From: Burkholderia sp. Ac-20365
GTDB lineage: Bacteria; Pseudomonadota; Gammaproteobacteria; Burkholderiales; Burkholderiaceae
Reading direction: 5' to 3'
Assembly (NCBI RefSeq): GCF_017104715.1
Contig: NZ_JAAGPI010000030.1
Location: 1 to 64,000, forward strand
DNA: 64,000 nucleotides
Translations under genes and position numbers: made by a program
Notes under the pieces: generated by a model
What the model saw: only the letters and a program-made list of their open reading frames with translations
Told to the model about the DNA's origin: nothing
The model's database searches: none
In this document: positions 32,849 to 42,200 of the stretch, piece by piece
Layout of the letters: each line of letters starts with the position of its first letter
How positions within the stretch are numbered: the stretch's first letter is position 1

Positions 32849-33727
32849 ATGACAACTCGCAGAATGTTCATTGCCGGTGCGGCCGGCGTCGCATCGTCGT
32901 GGGCGCTCGCGCCACTCGGCCACGCGCAAACCCGCAAGACCCTGCGCTGCGGCGTCGGCCCGCTGCTGCCCACGACGGAAGACACGAAGAAGAGCTTCGG
33001 CCCGTTCTTCGCGTGGCTCGCGAAGCAACTCAACGTCGATTACGAACTGTCGGCCACCACCGACTGGGCAGGCATGGCCGTCGCGATGGGTTCTGGCCAG
33101 CTCGACCTCGCGTGGATGGGGCCGTGGGGCTACGTGATCGCCAACAACTCGACCGATTGCCAGGCGCTCGCGACCGTCAAATACGACGACAAGCCGTCAT
33201 ATCGCGGCATCGTGATCGGTCGTCCGGATCTTCAGGTGAGCCGCTTTCCGGACGACACCAAAGGCATGTCGATTTCATTTGCAGATGTCGGTTCGACGTC
33301 GGGCTGGCTGATGCCGACGTGGTACGCGAAAGAGGTGTGGAAGATCGATCCGAAGACCTTCTGGAAGTACACGGAAGGCGCGACGCATGCGGCGAACGAG
33401 GTTGCCGTGCAGTCCGGACAGGTCGATCTCGCGACGGACTTCGACCGCAACCGCAATGCGATGATCGACAAAGGCGTCATCAAGCCGGACGGCACGAAGA
33501 TCGTCTGGACCTCGGACCCGCTTCCCAACGACGCGATCGTCGTGCCGCACGGCACCTCGCCCGAACTCGTCGCGCAGATCCAGCGCATCCTGCTGTCGAT
33601 CACGCCGGGCCAGGCAAAAGGCCTGCTTCCGCCGCGATACACAGGATTCGTGTCGGCGACACACGCGTCGTACACGATGATCGAGAAAGCTGGCCTGGCG
33701 GTTGGCAAGATTCGCGCAAAGGCATGA
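32849..33727 (+). CDS. PhnD-like ABC transporter substrate-binding protein
   Basis: The protein has 292 residues from ATG 32849, seven bases after the DsrE stop. The N-terminus MTTRRMFIAGAAGVASSW is a twin-arginine-like signal, cleaved after about GHA. The mature part matches the PhnD/phosphonate-binding family (LRCGVGPLLPTTEDTKKSFGPFF opening, DLAWMGPWGYVIAN, FADVGSTSGWLMPTW). PhnD-type proteins bind phosphonates, phosphite, or in one branch selenate-like oxyanions; the sulfur-relay neighbours argue against a plain phosphonate ligand. Confidence 0.85.
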   Translation: MTTRRMFIAGAAGVASSWALAPLGHAQTRKTLRCGVGPLLPTTEDTKKSFGPFFAWLAKQLNVDYELSATTDWAGMAVAMGSGQLDLAWMGPWGYVIANNSTDCQALATVKYDDKPSYRGIVIGRPDLQVSRFPDDTKGMSISFADVGSTSGWLMPTWYAKEVWKIDPKTFWKYTEGATHAANEVAVQSGQVDLATDFDRNRNAMIDKGVIKPDGTKIVWTSDPLPNDAIVVPHGTSPELVAQIQRILLSITPGQAKGLLPPRYTGFVSATHASYTMIEKAGLAVGKIRAKA

Positions 33728-33728
33728 G

Positions 33729-34571
33729 ATGAAGCCGTCGCCTTCGCCTGCCCCAATGGCGTCGGCGGCAGCGGCGGCGCTCGCGGCGCTCGAAGCGAAG
33801 CAGGCGCGTTTCGGCCTGCGCCGTTTCAGGTTCGCGGCGACGCTCGCGGCTGTCGTCGCCTTCTACGCGGTGTGCTTCAGTCTCGCGCATGTCGATCCGG
33901 CGCGCCTCGTCACGGGCCTGCCGAAGCTGGCGGGCTGGCTCGCGCATGCGTGGCCGCCGCGCGTCGACGAACTGCCGCTGATCATCCAGCGCACGGCGGA
34001 GACAGTGGCGATGGCTGCCGTGGGCACGACGGCAGCCGCATTGCTCGCGCTGCCGGCCGCGCTGTTTGCGAGCCGCAATCTCACGCCATTGCCGGCGCTC
34101 TACTATCCCGTGCGATGGTTCCTCAACATGCTGCGCGGCATCGATTCGTTCGTCTTCGCATTGCTGTTCGTCGCCGCCGTCGGACTCGGTCCGTTTGCCG
34201 GCGTGCTTGGCATCGCGTTTCACACGTGGGGCAGCGCGGCCAAGCTGTTCGCCGATCATCTGGAGAACGCCGATCTCGCCGCCTACGATGCCGTGCGTAC
34301 CACCGGCGCCGGCCGCTTCACGAGCATCGCGTATGCGGTGCTGCCGGACGTACTGCCCGTGTTTGCATCGACGGCGCTGTTCTGGCTGGAGTTCAACATC
34401 CGCGCGTCGACGGTGCTCGGCGTGGTCGGTGCGGGCGGAATCGGCCAGGAGTTGAAAAACAGCATGGATTTGCTCGATTTCAACCGTCTCTTCACGATCA
34501 TTGCGGTGATACTCATCGTTGTCACGACGCTGGATCAGGTGTCGGGATGGTTGCGCAGGAAGCTCGTATGA
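33729..34571 (+). CDS. PhnE-like ABC transporter permease
   Basis: The protein has 280 residues from ATG 33729, directly after the PhnD stop. It has about six transmembrane segments and the EAA-type cytosolic loop AYDAVRTTGAGRFTSIAYAV, which docks the ATPase. ALYYPVRWFLNMLRGIDSFVF and LEFNIRASTVLGVVGAGGIG are characteristic of PhnE. It forms the channel of the importer with the neighbouring SBP and ATPase. Confidence 0.87.
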   Translation: MKPSPSPAPMASAAAAALAALEAKQARFGLRRFRFAATLAAVVAFYAVCFSLAHVDPARLVTGLPKLAGWLAHAWPPRVDELPLIIQRTAETVAMAAVGTTAAALLALPAALFASRNLTPLPALYYPVRWFLNMLRGIDSFVFALLFVAAVGLGPFAGVLGIAFHTWGSAAKLFADHLENADLAAYDAVRTTGAGRFTSIAYAVLPDVLPVFASTALFWLEFNIRASTVLGVVGAGGIGQELKNSMDLLDFNRLFTIIAVILIVVTTLDQVSGWLRRKLV

Positions 34572-34584
34572 GGCCGCGACGCGC

Positions 34585-35388
34585 ATGAACCTGCCCACAC
34601 CGCCCTCGCATCGCCGCATTGCGCAGCGTGTGCCTGCGCTTCACGTCTCATCCGTCGACAAGCGTCTGCACGGCGTACACGTGTTGCACAGCGTCAGCCT
34701 GACGGTCGGGTCGGGCGAATTCGTCGCGTTGCTGGGCGCGAGCGGCGCGGGCAAGACCACACTGCTGCGCTGCGTGGCCGGGCTCGATGCGATCGACAGC
34801 GGCACGATCGAAGTAGCGGGCGTGCCGGTGGCCGCGCTGCGCCGCCGCGCACGCAGGCAAGTGGCAGTGATTTTTCAACGCTTCAATCTCGTGCAGCGCC
34901 TTAGCGCGCTCGATAACGTGCTGGCGGGGCGACTCGGGCATGTGAATACATGGCGCGGCATCTCGCGCCGATTCGCGCGCGCGGACCGGCTGCTTGCGCT
35001 CGAATCGCTGGAACGGGTGGGTCTGCTCGATTACGCGATGCGGCGTGTCGATACGCTGTCGGGCGGACAGCAGCAGCGCGTGGCGATCGCCCGCGCACTC
35101 GCTCAGCAACCGGACCTGATCGTGGCCGACGAACCCGTCGCGAGCCTCGATCCCGGCATCGGTGCGGAAGTTCTGACCTTGCTGCGGCGCTGCTGCGGCG
35201 AGCAAGGCGTGGCCGTGCTGTGCAGTCTGCATCAGGTGGGCTGGGCGCGAGAGTTTGCGGATCGCGTGGTCGGACTCGCGCAAGGCGCGACGATACTCGA
35301 CGTCCCCGTCAGCGCATTCGACGATAGCCTCGCGCAACGTCTCTATGCCCGCACAGCGGGACTGGAATCTTCCACGGAGCAGGCATGA
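34585..35388 (+). CDS. PhnC-like ABC transporter ATPase
   Basis: The protein has 267 residues from ATG 34585, 13 bases after the permease stop. Walker A (GASGAGKTT), Q-loop (VIFQRFNLVQ), signature (LSGGQQQR), Walker B (LIVADEPVASLDP) and H-loop (SLHQVG) are all intact, so it should be active. It powers the PhnDE-type importer. Its stop codon overlaps the next gene's start (ATGA), showing translational coupling of transport and the fusion enzyme. Confidence 0.88.
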   Translation: MNLPTPPSHRRIAQRVPALHVSSVDKRLHGVHVLHSVSLTVGSGEFVALLGASGAGKTTLLRCVAGLDAIDSGTIEVAGVPVAALRRRARRQVAVIFQRFNLVQRLSALDNVLAGRLGHVNTWRGISRRFARADRLLALESLERVGLLDYAMRRVDTLSGGQQQRVAIARALAQQPDLIVADEPVASLDPGIGAEVLTLLRRCCGEQGVAVLCSLHQVGWAREFADRVVGLAQGATILDVPVSAFDDSLAQRLYARTAGLESSTEQA

Positions 35389-36917
35389 TGGAACCTTCTG
35401 TGCAGCACGTTCATACGCCTGCCGTCAGCTTCGACGGCGGCGATCTCGATTGCGGCAACGGCTTGCTGCTGCTGATCCGCAAGCACATCGACCCGCTCGA
35501 ACGCGGCCAGCTACTCGAAATCCAGTCGACGGAAACCTCGGTCGAATCGGACTTGCCCGCCTGGTGCCGGATGACGGGCAACGAACTCGTTTCGTGGACA
35601 AAGGATGGCAAACGGCGCAGCTTTCTCGTGAGCAAGGGCGCGTTCTCTGGCGGCGCGGTGCAAGAGCACAGATCGGCTGCATCGAAGCCGCGTGCCATCG
35701 AGCTCGTGCCCGTCACGATACCCGCCTCGTTGCCCTCTCCGGCATCCGCTCCTGCGATACGGCCGCTGTCGGTGATGGGTATCGGCAGCTGGCCGCGGCC
35801 GCGCTGGATGCTGGAAGCGCTGCATGACCACATGGAAGGTCGGCTCGACGAAGCGAGCTTCCAGGCCAGCGCAGACGACGCGGTGCAACTCTGCGTCGGC
35901 GCGCAATTGCGTGCAGGCGTCGATGTCGTCACCGACGGCGAGCAGCGGCGCGACAGCTACGCGAGCTTCGTCGGCGGCCTGCTGGACAACTGTCAGCTGA
36001 TTCCGCTGACCGACCTGCTGCCCTATGTCGACGATCCGCAGGCATTCGAGCAGGAGCTGCGCGCGCTCGACGTGCCTGCCGCCGAGGTCCGTCATCCCGC
36101 CGTGTTCGGTCCGCTCGGGCGCAGCAAGCCGCTTGCTGTGCACGAACTCGCCCACGTGCGCGGGCTGACGGAACAGCCCGTCAAGGTGGCGCTGCCAGGG
36201 CCCTATCTGCTGACGCGCACGATGTGGATGGAGTGCATCTCCGACCGCGCCTATCAAAGCCGCGAGACGCTCGCGGCCGACGTGGTCAGAGTGCTGCGCG
36301 AGGAACTGGCCGCGCTACTCGCGCGAGGCGCTGCGCTCGTTCAGTTCGACGAGCCAGTGCTCTCGGAGGTCGCGTTTTCTGGCACGACGAGCCAGCGCAG
36401 TTTCATGTGCGGCGCGTTGTCGGAGAAAGGCGACTCACAGGCCGAACTCGCTTTTGCGCGCGACCTGCTCAATGCCGTGGTCGCAGGATTCCCGCAGGAG
36501 CGCGTGGCCATGCACATGTGCCGCGGCAACTGGACGACGGATGAAAGCAAGGCCATGACGGGCGATTACCGTCCGCTGATCGACACGCTTTCGGCCTTGA
36601 ACGTCGGCACGCTGTTTCTCGAACTGTGCACGCCGCGTGCGGGCGAAATGGCCGTGTTGCGTCAATTGCCGGACAGGCAACGCATTGGTGTGGGGCTCTG
36701 CAACCAGAAGCACGCACACGTCGAATCGCTCGACGATGTCCTGCACAAAGCCGAGCATGCAATCAACCTGTTCGGCCGCGAGCGCGTGCTCTTCAATCCC
36801 GACTGCGGATTTGCGACCTTCGCCGATGCACCCGTCAATAGCAGTCAGATTGCCGAGGCGAAACTACGCACGCTTGCACAGGCTTCGCAGATCTTGCGGG
36901 AACGGCATCGGCTGTAG
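35385..36917 (+). CDS. TusA-like domain fused to a MetE catalytic core
   Basis: The protein has 510 residues. Residues about 14-87 form a TusA-like domain with Cys23 (LDCGNGLLLLIRKHI) and Cys61 (LPAWCRMTGNELV). A Pro/Ala linker follows. Residues about 128-510 are the C-terminal barrel of cobalamin-independent methionine synthase: GIGSWPRP, DGEQRRDSY, QFDEPVLSEV, and all zinc ligands (His377 and Cys379 in AMHMCRGNW, Glu413 in LFLELCTPRAG, Cys474 in NPDCGF). The MetE N-terminal half is absent. MetE cores activate a thiol on zinc for methyl transfer; the carrier domain suggests a protein-bound persulfide or thiol as substrate or donor. Function is inferred. Confidence 0.85.
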   Translation: MMEPSVQHVHTPAVSFDGGDLDCGNGLLLLIRKHIDPLERGQLLEIQSTETSVESDLPAWCRMTGNELVSWTKDGKRRSFLVSKGAFSGGAVQEHRSAASKPRAIELVPVTIPASLPSPASAPAIRPLSVMGIGSWPRPRWMLEALHDHMEGRLDEASFQASADDAVQLCVGAQLRAGVDVVTDGEQRRDSYASFVGGLLDNCQLIPLTDLLPYVDDPQAFEQELRALDVPAAEVRHPAVFGPLGRSKPLAVHELAHVRGLTEQPVKVALPGPYLLTRTMWMECISDRAYQSRETLAADVVRVLREELAALLARGAALVQFDEPVLSEVAFSGTTSQRSFMCGALSEKGDSQAELAFARDLLNAVVAGFPQERVAMHMCRGNWTTDESKAMTGDYRPLIDTLSALNVGTLFLELCTPRAGEMAVLRQLPDRQRIGVGLCNQKHAHVESLDDVLHKAEHAINLFGRERVLFNPDCGFATFADAPVNSSQIAEAKLRTLAQASQILRERHRL

Positions 36918-36977
36918 ACGAGGCTGTCCCGGTCATCGTGTTTTGCGTCTTGGTTTGGGATGCACAATCGTGATTTC

Positions 36978-37000
36978 TAAATGCGAATGATTTGCATTTA
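36978..37000. promoter_or_regulatory. Fur-box-like inverted repeat
   Basis: TAAATGC (36978-36984) and GCATTTA (36994-37000) are perfect inverted arms around GAATGATTT. The whole site resembles Fur operators of the form ATGCGAATnATTnGCAT. It lies 57 bases before the nitroreductase start at 37058. Confidence 0.5.
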
Positions 37001-37057
37001 GACGAAAACCAGCGCATCATGGCGTCACTGAATACCCGCGCCTATCGCACTCGTCAC

Positions 37058-37702
37058 ATGACTTCAATCACGTTGGAAGACCACGCAGATCACACGACGC
37101 CCGATGCCGATTCCGCTCCAGCGCAACGCGCGATCGAGCAATTGCTGTCGCGGCGCTCGCACTGGCCGCTGTCCGAACCTGCGCCGTCGCCGGCCGAGTT
37201 GACCCGCATCTTCGATGCCGCGATGCGCGCTCCGGATCATGGACGCCTGCATCCCTGGCGTTTCGTCGTCATTCGCGGCGAGGCGCGCCGTGCATTCGGC
37301 GACGTACTCGTCGATCTTGCCGCCGCGCGCTCGCCGGAAGAACCGCGCAGCGCGCACGAACATCGCCGGCAGCGTGCGATGGCCGCGCCGCTGATCATCG
37401 CGCTCGTGGCTGCCGTCGACCGGTCGTCGTCCGTGCCGGAACTGGAGCAACTGTTGAGCGTGGGCGCCGCCGCGATGAACATGCTCAACGTGATTCATCT
37501 GTACGGCTATGGCGGTTTCTGGGCGACGGGTGTCGACACGTACGAACCGGGCATGCACCGCGCGCTCGGACTCGATGCAGCCCAACGCCTGCTCGGCTTT
37601 CTGTTCGTCGGCACACCGCAGAAGGAAGGCCAGCCTGCGCGCCGGCCATTCAGTGAAGCCCATGTGCGGGAGTGGCAACCCGTTCGATCCGCCCAGCAAT
37701 GA
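37058..37702 (+). CDS. Nitroreductase-family protein (YdjA-like)
   Basis: From ATG 37058 the protein has 214 residues; in-frame ATG 37019 is an alternative and neither has a clear ribosome site. It is an FMN-dependent oxidoreductase of the YdjA type: AIEQLLSRRSHWPLSEPAPS, APDHGRLHPWRFVVIRGEA and GFWATGVDTYEPGMHRALGL are family marks. It reduces nitro or quinone-like compounds in the cytosol; a Fur-like site upstream suggests it responds to iron. Confidence 0.85.
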   Translation: MTSITLEDHADHTTPDADSAPAQRAIEQLLSRRSHWPLSEPAPSPAELTRIFDAAMRAPDHGRLHPWRFVVIRGEARRAFGDVLVDLAAARSPEEPRSAHEHRRQRAMAAPLIIALVAAVDRSSSVPELEQLLSVGAAAMNMLNVIHLYGYGGFWATGVDTYEPGMHRALGLDAAQRLLGFLFVGTPQKEGQPARRPFSEAHVREWQPVRSAQQ

Positions 37703-37718
37703 CCCTGTCGAGGTGACG

Positions 37719-38198
37719 ATGAACTATCCGGCCTTTGCGTTGCGCGAAGCCTCTCTCAGCGAAGACGCCCTCACTCACTATCCCGACGCGAGCGATCAAC
37801 TCGTGTTGAATGCCGTGCGTACGTGGTTCCGGCCGCGCTGCGATTCCGTGCGCCAGGGGCAGCAATGGCAGGAAGTGCTCGCCGACGCGGGGCTGGCCGT
37901 GGCGGGCATCGACTGCTTCGACTTGATGATGCATGCACTGCTGCATGCGTCGCATCGCCCGCTGGATACGCGTTGCCGCTGCGCATCGGATATCGCCAGC
38001 GACGAAGCGCTATTGCTTCAGACGCTGTCCTATCTGCAATCGACGGATTCGTCGGCGGCAGCGGATCTGTTGAATCACTGGCTTCCGTCCGCCTCGGTCG
38101 GACATACGCTCAAGGTAATGCGCTGGTTCGCGCTGAATCTGCTGAATGCGGGGATCGTGGTCCGCTCCAGAACGCGACGGGTTGCGTATATGCATTGA
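37719..38198 (+). CDS. Protein of unknown function
   Basis: The protein has 159 residues from ATG 37719 (GAGGTGA upstream), 16 bases after the nitroreductase stop, so co-transcribed. It is largely helical, with a Cys/His-rich centre: IDCFDLMMHALLHASHRPLD, then TRCRCASD. No signal peptide or membrane span. I do not recognise the family. Metal or haem binding by the cysteines and histidines would fit iron regulation but is a guess. A strong terminator follows. Confidence 0.7.
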   Translation: MNYPAFALREASLSEDALTHYPDASDQLVLNAVRTWFRPRCDSVRQGQQWQEVLADAGLAVAGIDCFDLMMHALLHASHRPLDTRCRCASDIASDEALLLQTLSYLQSTDSSAAADLLNHWLPSASVGHTLKVMRWFALNLLNAGIVVRSRTRRVAYMH

Positions 38199-38230
38199 TG
38201 CGCGCATCGCGCAACGTAGTCGCCGCTGCG

Positions 38231-38259
38231 GGGCCGCGTGAGTCACGACGGCCCTTTTT
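38231..38259 (+). terminator. Rho-independent terminator
   Basis: GGGCCG-CGTGA-G-TCACG-A-CGGCCC forms a long GC-rich stem with one bulged A, followed directly by TTTTT (38255-38259). It ends the nitroreductase/159-residue transcript. Confidence 0.85.
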
Positions 38260-38386
38260 CATTGTGGTGCGCGTGAGGTGCCTTCAGCGGCGGAAAGTCG
38301 CGGTCACTTGCACTGAACGATCGCATGGTTCGCGCTACGATATGAGCGGCACCAGCGTGTACCGACGCGCACCACGGAGAACAAGC

Positions 38387-39076
38387 ATGCAGCACTACGG
38401 CCTGGCGAACGTCTGGCAGCAAGGCGATTTCGTGACTCGCGGGATACTCATCGCGCTGCTGCTGATGTCGCTGCTCTCGTGGATCGTCATCGTGCTCAAG
38501 CTATGGAACGTGATGCGCCTGAGCCGTATCGCGCGCGCCACCGAGCGTTCGTTCTGGCACGCCGGCAATCTCGAAGCCGGCCTGCATCGGCTTGGCGGCG
38601 ACGTGTCGCCATATTCGGGGAACGTGTTGCTGGCACTGGCATTGTCCGGCAAGGAAGCCATCGAACATCACCAGGTTACGCAATCCAATCTGCAGCATTC
38701 GATGGATATCTCCGACTGGGTCACACGCTGTCTCAAAGACACGATGGACGACATCATCACGCATCTGCAAACGGGGCTGACGATACTCGCATCGATCGGC
38801 AGCACCGCGCCGTTCGTCGGTCTGTTCGGCACGGTCTGGGGCATTTATCACGCGCTGATTGCCATCGGCGTTACGGGCGAGGCTGGTATCGATCGTGTCG
38901 CTGGCCCGGTTGGCGAATCGCTGATCATGACAGCGTTCGGCTTGTTCGTCGCCATTCCCGCCGTGCTCGGCTACAACGCGCTGACACGTGCCAACAAGTC
39001 GCTTGCGACGCAACTGAACCGTTTTGCGCACGGCATTCACGCGTACTTCGTGACGGGCGCGCGGCCCGCTGCGTGA
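38387..39076 (+). CDS. ExbB/TolQ/MotA-family proton-channel protein
   Basis: The protein has 229 residues, the usual ExbB size, from ATG 38387 (GGAGA upstream). Three transmembrane segments are visible (about 21-41, 132-152 region with TILASIGSTAPFVGLFGTVWG, and 172-192 with LIMTAFGLFVAIPAVLGYN). GTVWGIYHAL and GPVGESLIMTAFGLFVAIPAV are hallmarks of ExbB. ExbB with ExbD couples the proton gradient to TonB. No exbD or tonB gene is in the window, and a terminator separates it from the genes before. Confidence 0.88.
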   Translation: MQHYGLANVWQQGDFVTRGILIALLLMSLLSWIVIVLKLWNVMRLSRIARATERSFWHAGNLEAGLHRLGGDVSPYSGNVLLALALSGKEAIEHHQVTQSNLQHSMDISDWVTRCLKDTMDDIITHLQTGLTILASIGSTAPFVGLFGTVWGIYHALIAIGVTGEAGIDRVAGPVGESLIMTAFGLFVAIPAVLGYNALTRANKSLATQLNRFAHGIHAYFVTGARPAA

Positions 39077-39088
39077 AGACGCCTTGCA

Positions 39089-39202
39089 TCAAGCGCATTC
39101 CGGTCTGCGCAGATAACGCTGCGGCGTGTAGCCCAGCGCCTTCCTGAACATCGAGATAAACGCGCTCGCGCTCTGATAGAGTTCGTGCGGCACGCTTGAA
39201 GA
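39089..39202 (-). pseudogene. AraC-family regulator remnant (C-terminal helix-turn-helix)
   Basis: In the minus-strand frame ending at 39089, the last 37 residues read SSVPHELYQSASAFISMFRK, then ALGYTPQRYLRRPECA. This matches the second helix-turn-helix and tail of AraC regulators (family form: GYQSASAFIAMFRRALGxTPxRYLR). The sequence before it is not AraC-like, so the rest of the gene is gone. It lies between ExbB and the autotransporter stop. Confidence 0.6.
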
Positions 39203-39290
39203 GATCTTCGGCGTTCCAATGGGCATCGTCGACAATCCGGGCGGCGGCGCGCCGATCAGCTTCGCACGCTGAAGCTGGCGCGCCGCACGT

Positions 39291-42200
39291 TCAGAACTTC
39301 CACGCGAAGCGGCCTGAAATCGCGTTGTCGTGCGAGCCGCCGCCATACTGGCCGCTATACGCGACGCCGAGCGTCATGTTCTTCGCGAGATTCGCATCGA
39401 CACCCAGTTCGACCACAGCGCTGTCGCGCGCAATCGGCACGCCCGCGACATCGAACGACGAACTGCCGCCGACGAACGCCAGCGTCGAAGTCGGCTGCGC
39501 GTTGCCGAACGCATGACGCCAGCCAGCCATTGCGTGCGCGCTGAACACGGCGCCCGGCAGTTCGCCGAGACGCGTCGCCACGCGCAGACCAAGCGTCGAA
39601 AAGCCGATGTTGTCGGTCTCGCCGTTGCTGCGCAGTGCGCTTTCGCCACCGCTCTCGGTGAAGCCGTCCGTATGCAGGTTCACGTAGGCAAGCCCCGCGA
39701 ACGGCTCGATCGCAAAGCGGTCGAACGGCACTGCATAGCCGACTTCGCCGAACACCTGTGCCGTTTTCGCCGTGTAATCGGCGCTGGTGTGATCGGTGAA
39801 GCCCGTGAAGTTCGGATAGCGGTCCATGCTCACGTCATTCCATGAATACGCCGCGCCGAGCCGCACGCCGATCGGCCCGTATTGCGCGCCGCCGTACATC
39901 GCGACGTGATAGCTGTCGACGGATGCCGACGAACTCAGATCGTTGTCGAGCGAGCTATGTCCGAAGCCGCCTGCGACACCGATGCGCCATCTGTCGTTCA
40001 GCGCCATATCCGCGCCGCCGATAAAACCCGTCGTCGTGCGGTCGATGCCCGACGCGCCGCCGTTACCCGCCAGCCGGCTGTCCGCGCCATATGCCTGCGC
40101 CCACACAACAGGCTGATACGGGCGCGAATCGGAGCACGCATCGGCGGCGGGCAACGCGCCTTGCACGGCGCGGCTGTCGCACTGCGCAGTACCCGACGAC
40201 ATCGCGGCAAGCGGGCCGCTCGACGGCGCAAGACCTTGCCTGACACGGTCCGTCACCGCATCGCGCAGATAACGGCTGTCGATCAGCAGCATGCTCTTCG
40301 TGCTCGCGTGCAGTTCGCCGTCGAGCTGATTGAAGGCGACGCGCGCGGTCGGCACATCCGTCGAGAGCAACGCGGGGATCAGCGTGCCGGTGTCGGGCAG
40401 CGTGGCCAGCGCGGTCGCGACGGCCGTTTCGTTCTTCGTCGTCGCCACCGATGAAAACGCCGTGCCGTTCGGCGTCATGCTGATGTAGACGTGAGTCGCG
40501 TCATAGCTGAGCGTCGGCGTGAGGAACGCGAGGTTCGATGTGACGCCTTCGAACGTGCCGTTCACGCCCTGGCTCGCGCTGACGATCGTATAGCTTGTCG
40601 ATGGTGTATAGACGCCGTGGCCGGCCACCACCTGCACGTTGCCGCCTGCGAGCGTCGCGTCGCCCGTCGATGCCACCACGCCCGTTTGCGCAGGCGTGGC
40701 CGCGACGTTCAGGTTCGAACCCTGCTCGAACAGCACGCTGCCGATCACGTTCAGACTCCGGCCCGGCTGACCGGCCACCGCCATCGCGCCATTGCGCACG
40801 ATCAGCCCGCCGATCGTGCCTGTGCCTGTCAATGTCGCGCCAGGCTGCACGGTCACCGTCGAGTTCGCGGCGGAACCCGTCACCGAAAGCGTGCCCGACG
40901 ACACCGTGGTCGGTCCGCTGTAGGTGTTCGCGCCGCTCAGCGTCAGCGTATCGGTGCCGGCCTTGGTGACAGCGCCCGTGCCCGACAGCGTGCCCGCGAA
41001 CGTGCCGCCGCCCGTGACGGTCAACTCGGCGTTGCCGAGATTGATCGACGCACCCAACACGCCGTTCAACGACGCGAGGAAGAGATGCAGGGGCGCCGAC
41101 GAGCCGCTGAGGTTGAGCGTGCCGCCATTCATCGACAGCCCGCCTGTGCCGAGCGCGCCGCTCGACGCGAGCGTCAGCGTGCCGTCGTTGACGACGGTGC
41201 CGCCGGCGTAGGTGTTGTCGTTGGCGAGCGTCAGGTTCGCCGCACCGTTCTTGATGAAGCCGCCCGCGCCCGACACAACGCCCGACAGCGTCGTGTCCGC
41301 GCTGCCGCCGACTGTCGCCGTCGCGTTCAGCACGACGGCGTTCGCGAGGTTGACGGGCGTGCTGGCATCGAGTGTTGCAGGCGAAGCGACGGTCAGCGCG
41401 CCGCTGCCGAGCGCCGCATTGCTGCCGACGATCAGCGTGCCGCCTGCGAGCGTCGTGCCGCCTGTGTAAGTATTCGCCGTCAGCAGGCTCTGCGTGCCGT
41501 TGCCTGCCTTCACGAGTCCACCCGTGCCGCCGATCGTACCGCTGAACGCGCCATCCGATCCGCCGCCGAGCGTCAGCGTATTCGCGCCGAGTGCCACGTT
41601 CGTCCCCGTTCCGCCCGACAGCGAACCGATAGTCGGCGTACCCGTCGCGCCGCTGATGTCGAACGCGCTGCCGGCGTTCGCGAGATTGACGTTGGTCGAA
41701 GCCGACAGCGTGCCAGAGCCGCCTAGCGCGAGCGTGCCTGCGTTGATGGTCGTCGGGCCTGTGTACGTGTTCGTGCCCGTCAGCGTTTCCGTGCCGGTAC
41801 CCGCTTTCACGAGACCGCCTGTGCCAGCGATCCCGCCTGAGAACGTGCCGTTGCCTGCATCGCCGAGTGTCAGCGTGTTCGCGCCGAGATTGATCGTGCC
41901 GCCGCCCGTCAGTGTGCCGAAGGTCTGCGCGCCATTGCCTGCGGACAGATCGAAGGTCGCGCCATTCGCGACATCGACGATACCGGTCGACGCGAGGCTC
42001 GCGTTCGCGCCGAGCGCCAGCGTGCCGGCGTTGATCTGCGTGCCGCCCGTGTAGGTGTTCATGCCGTTCAGCGTCAGCGTCGCTGCGCCGTCTTTCGTCA
42101 GCCCGCCTGCGCCGGAAATTGCGCCGTTCAGCGTCAGATCAGTAGTGCCGGACACGGTCAAGCCTGCATTGAGCACGACGTTGTTGGCGAGCGTCGTCGC

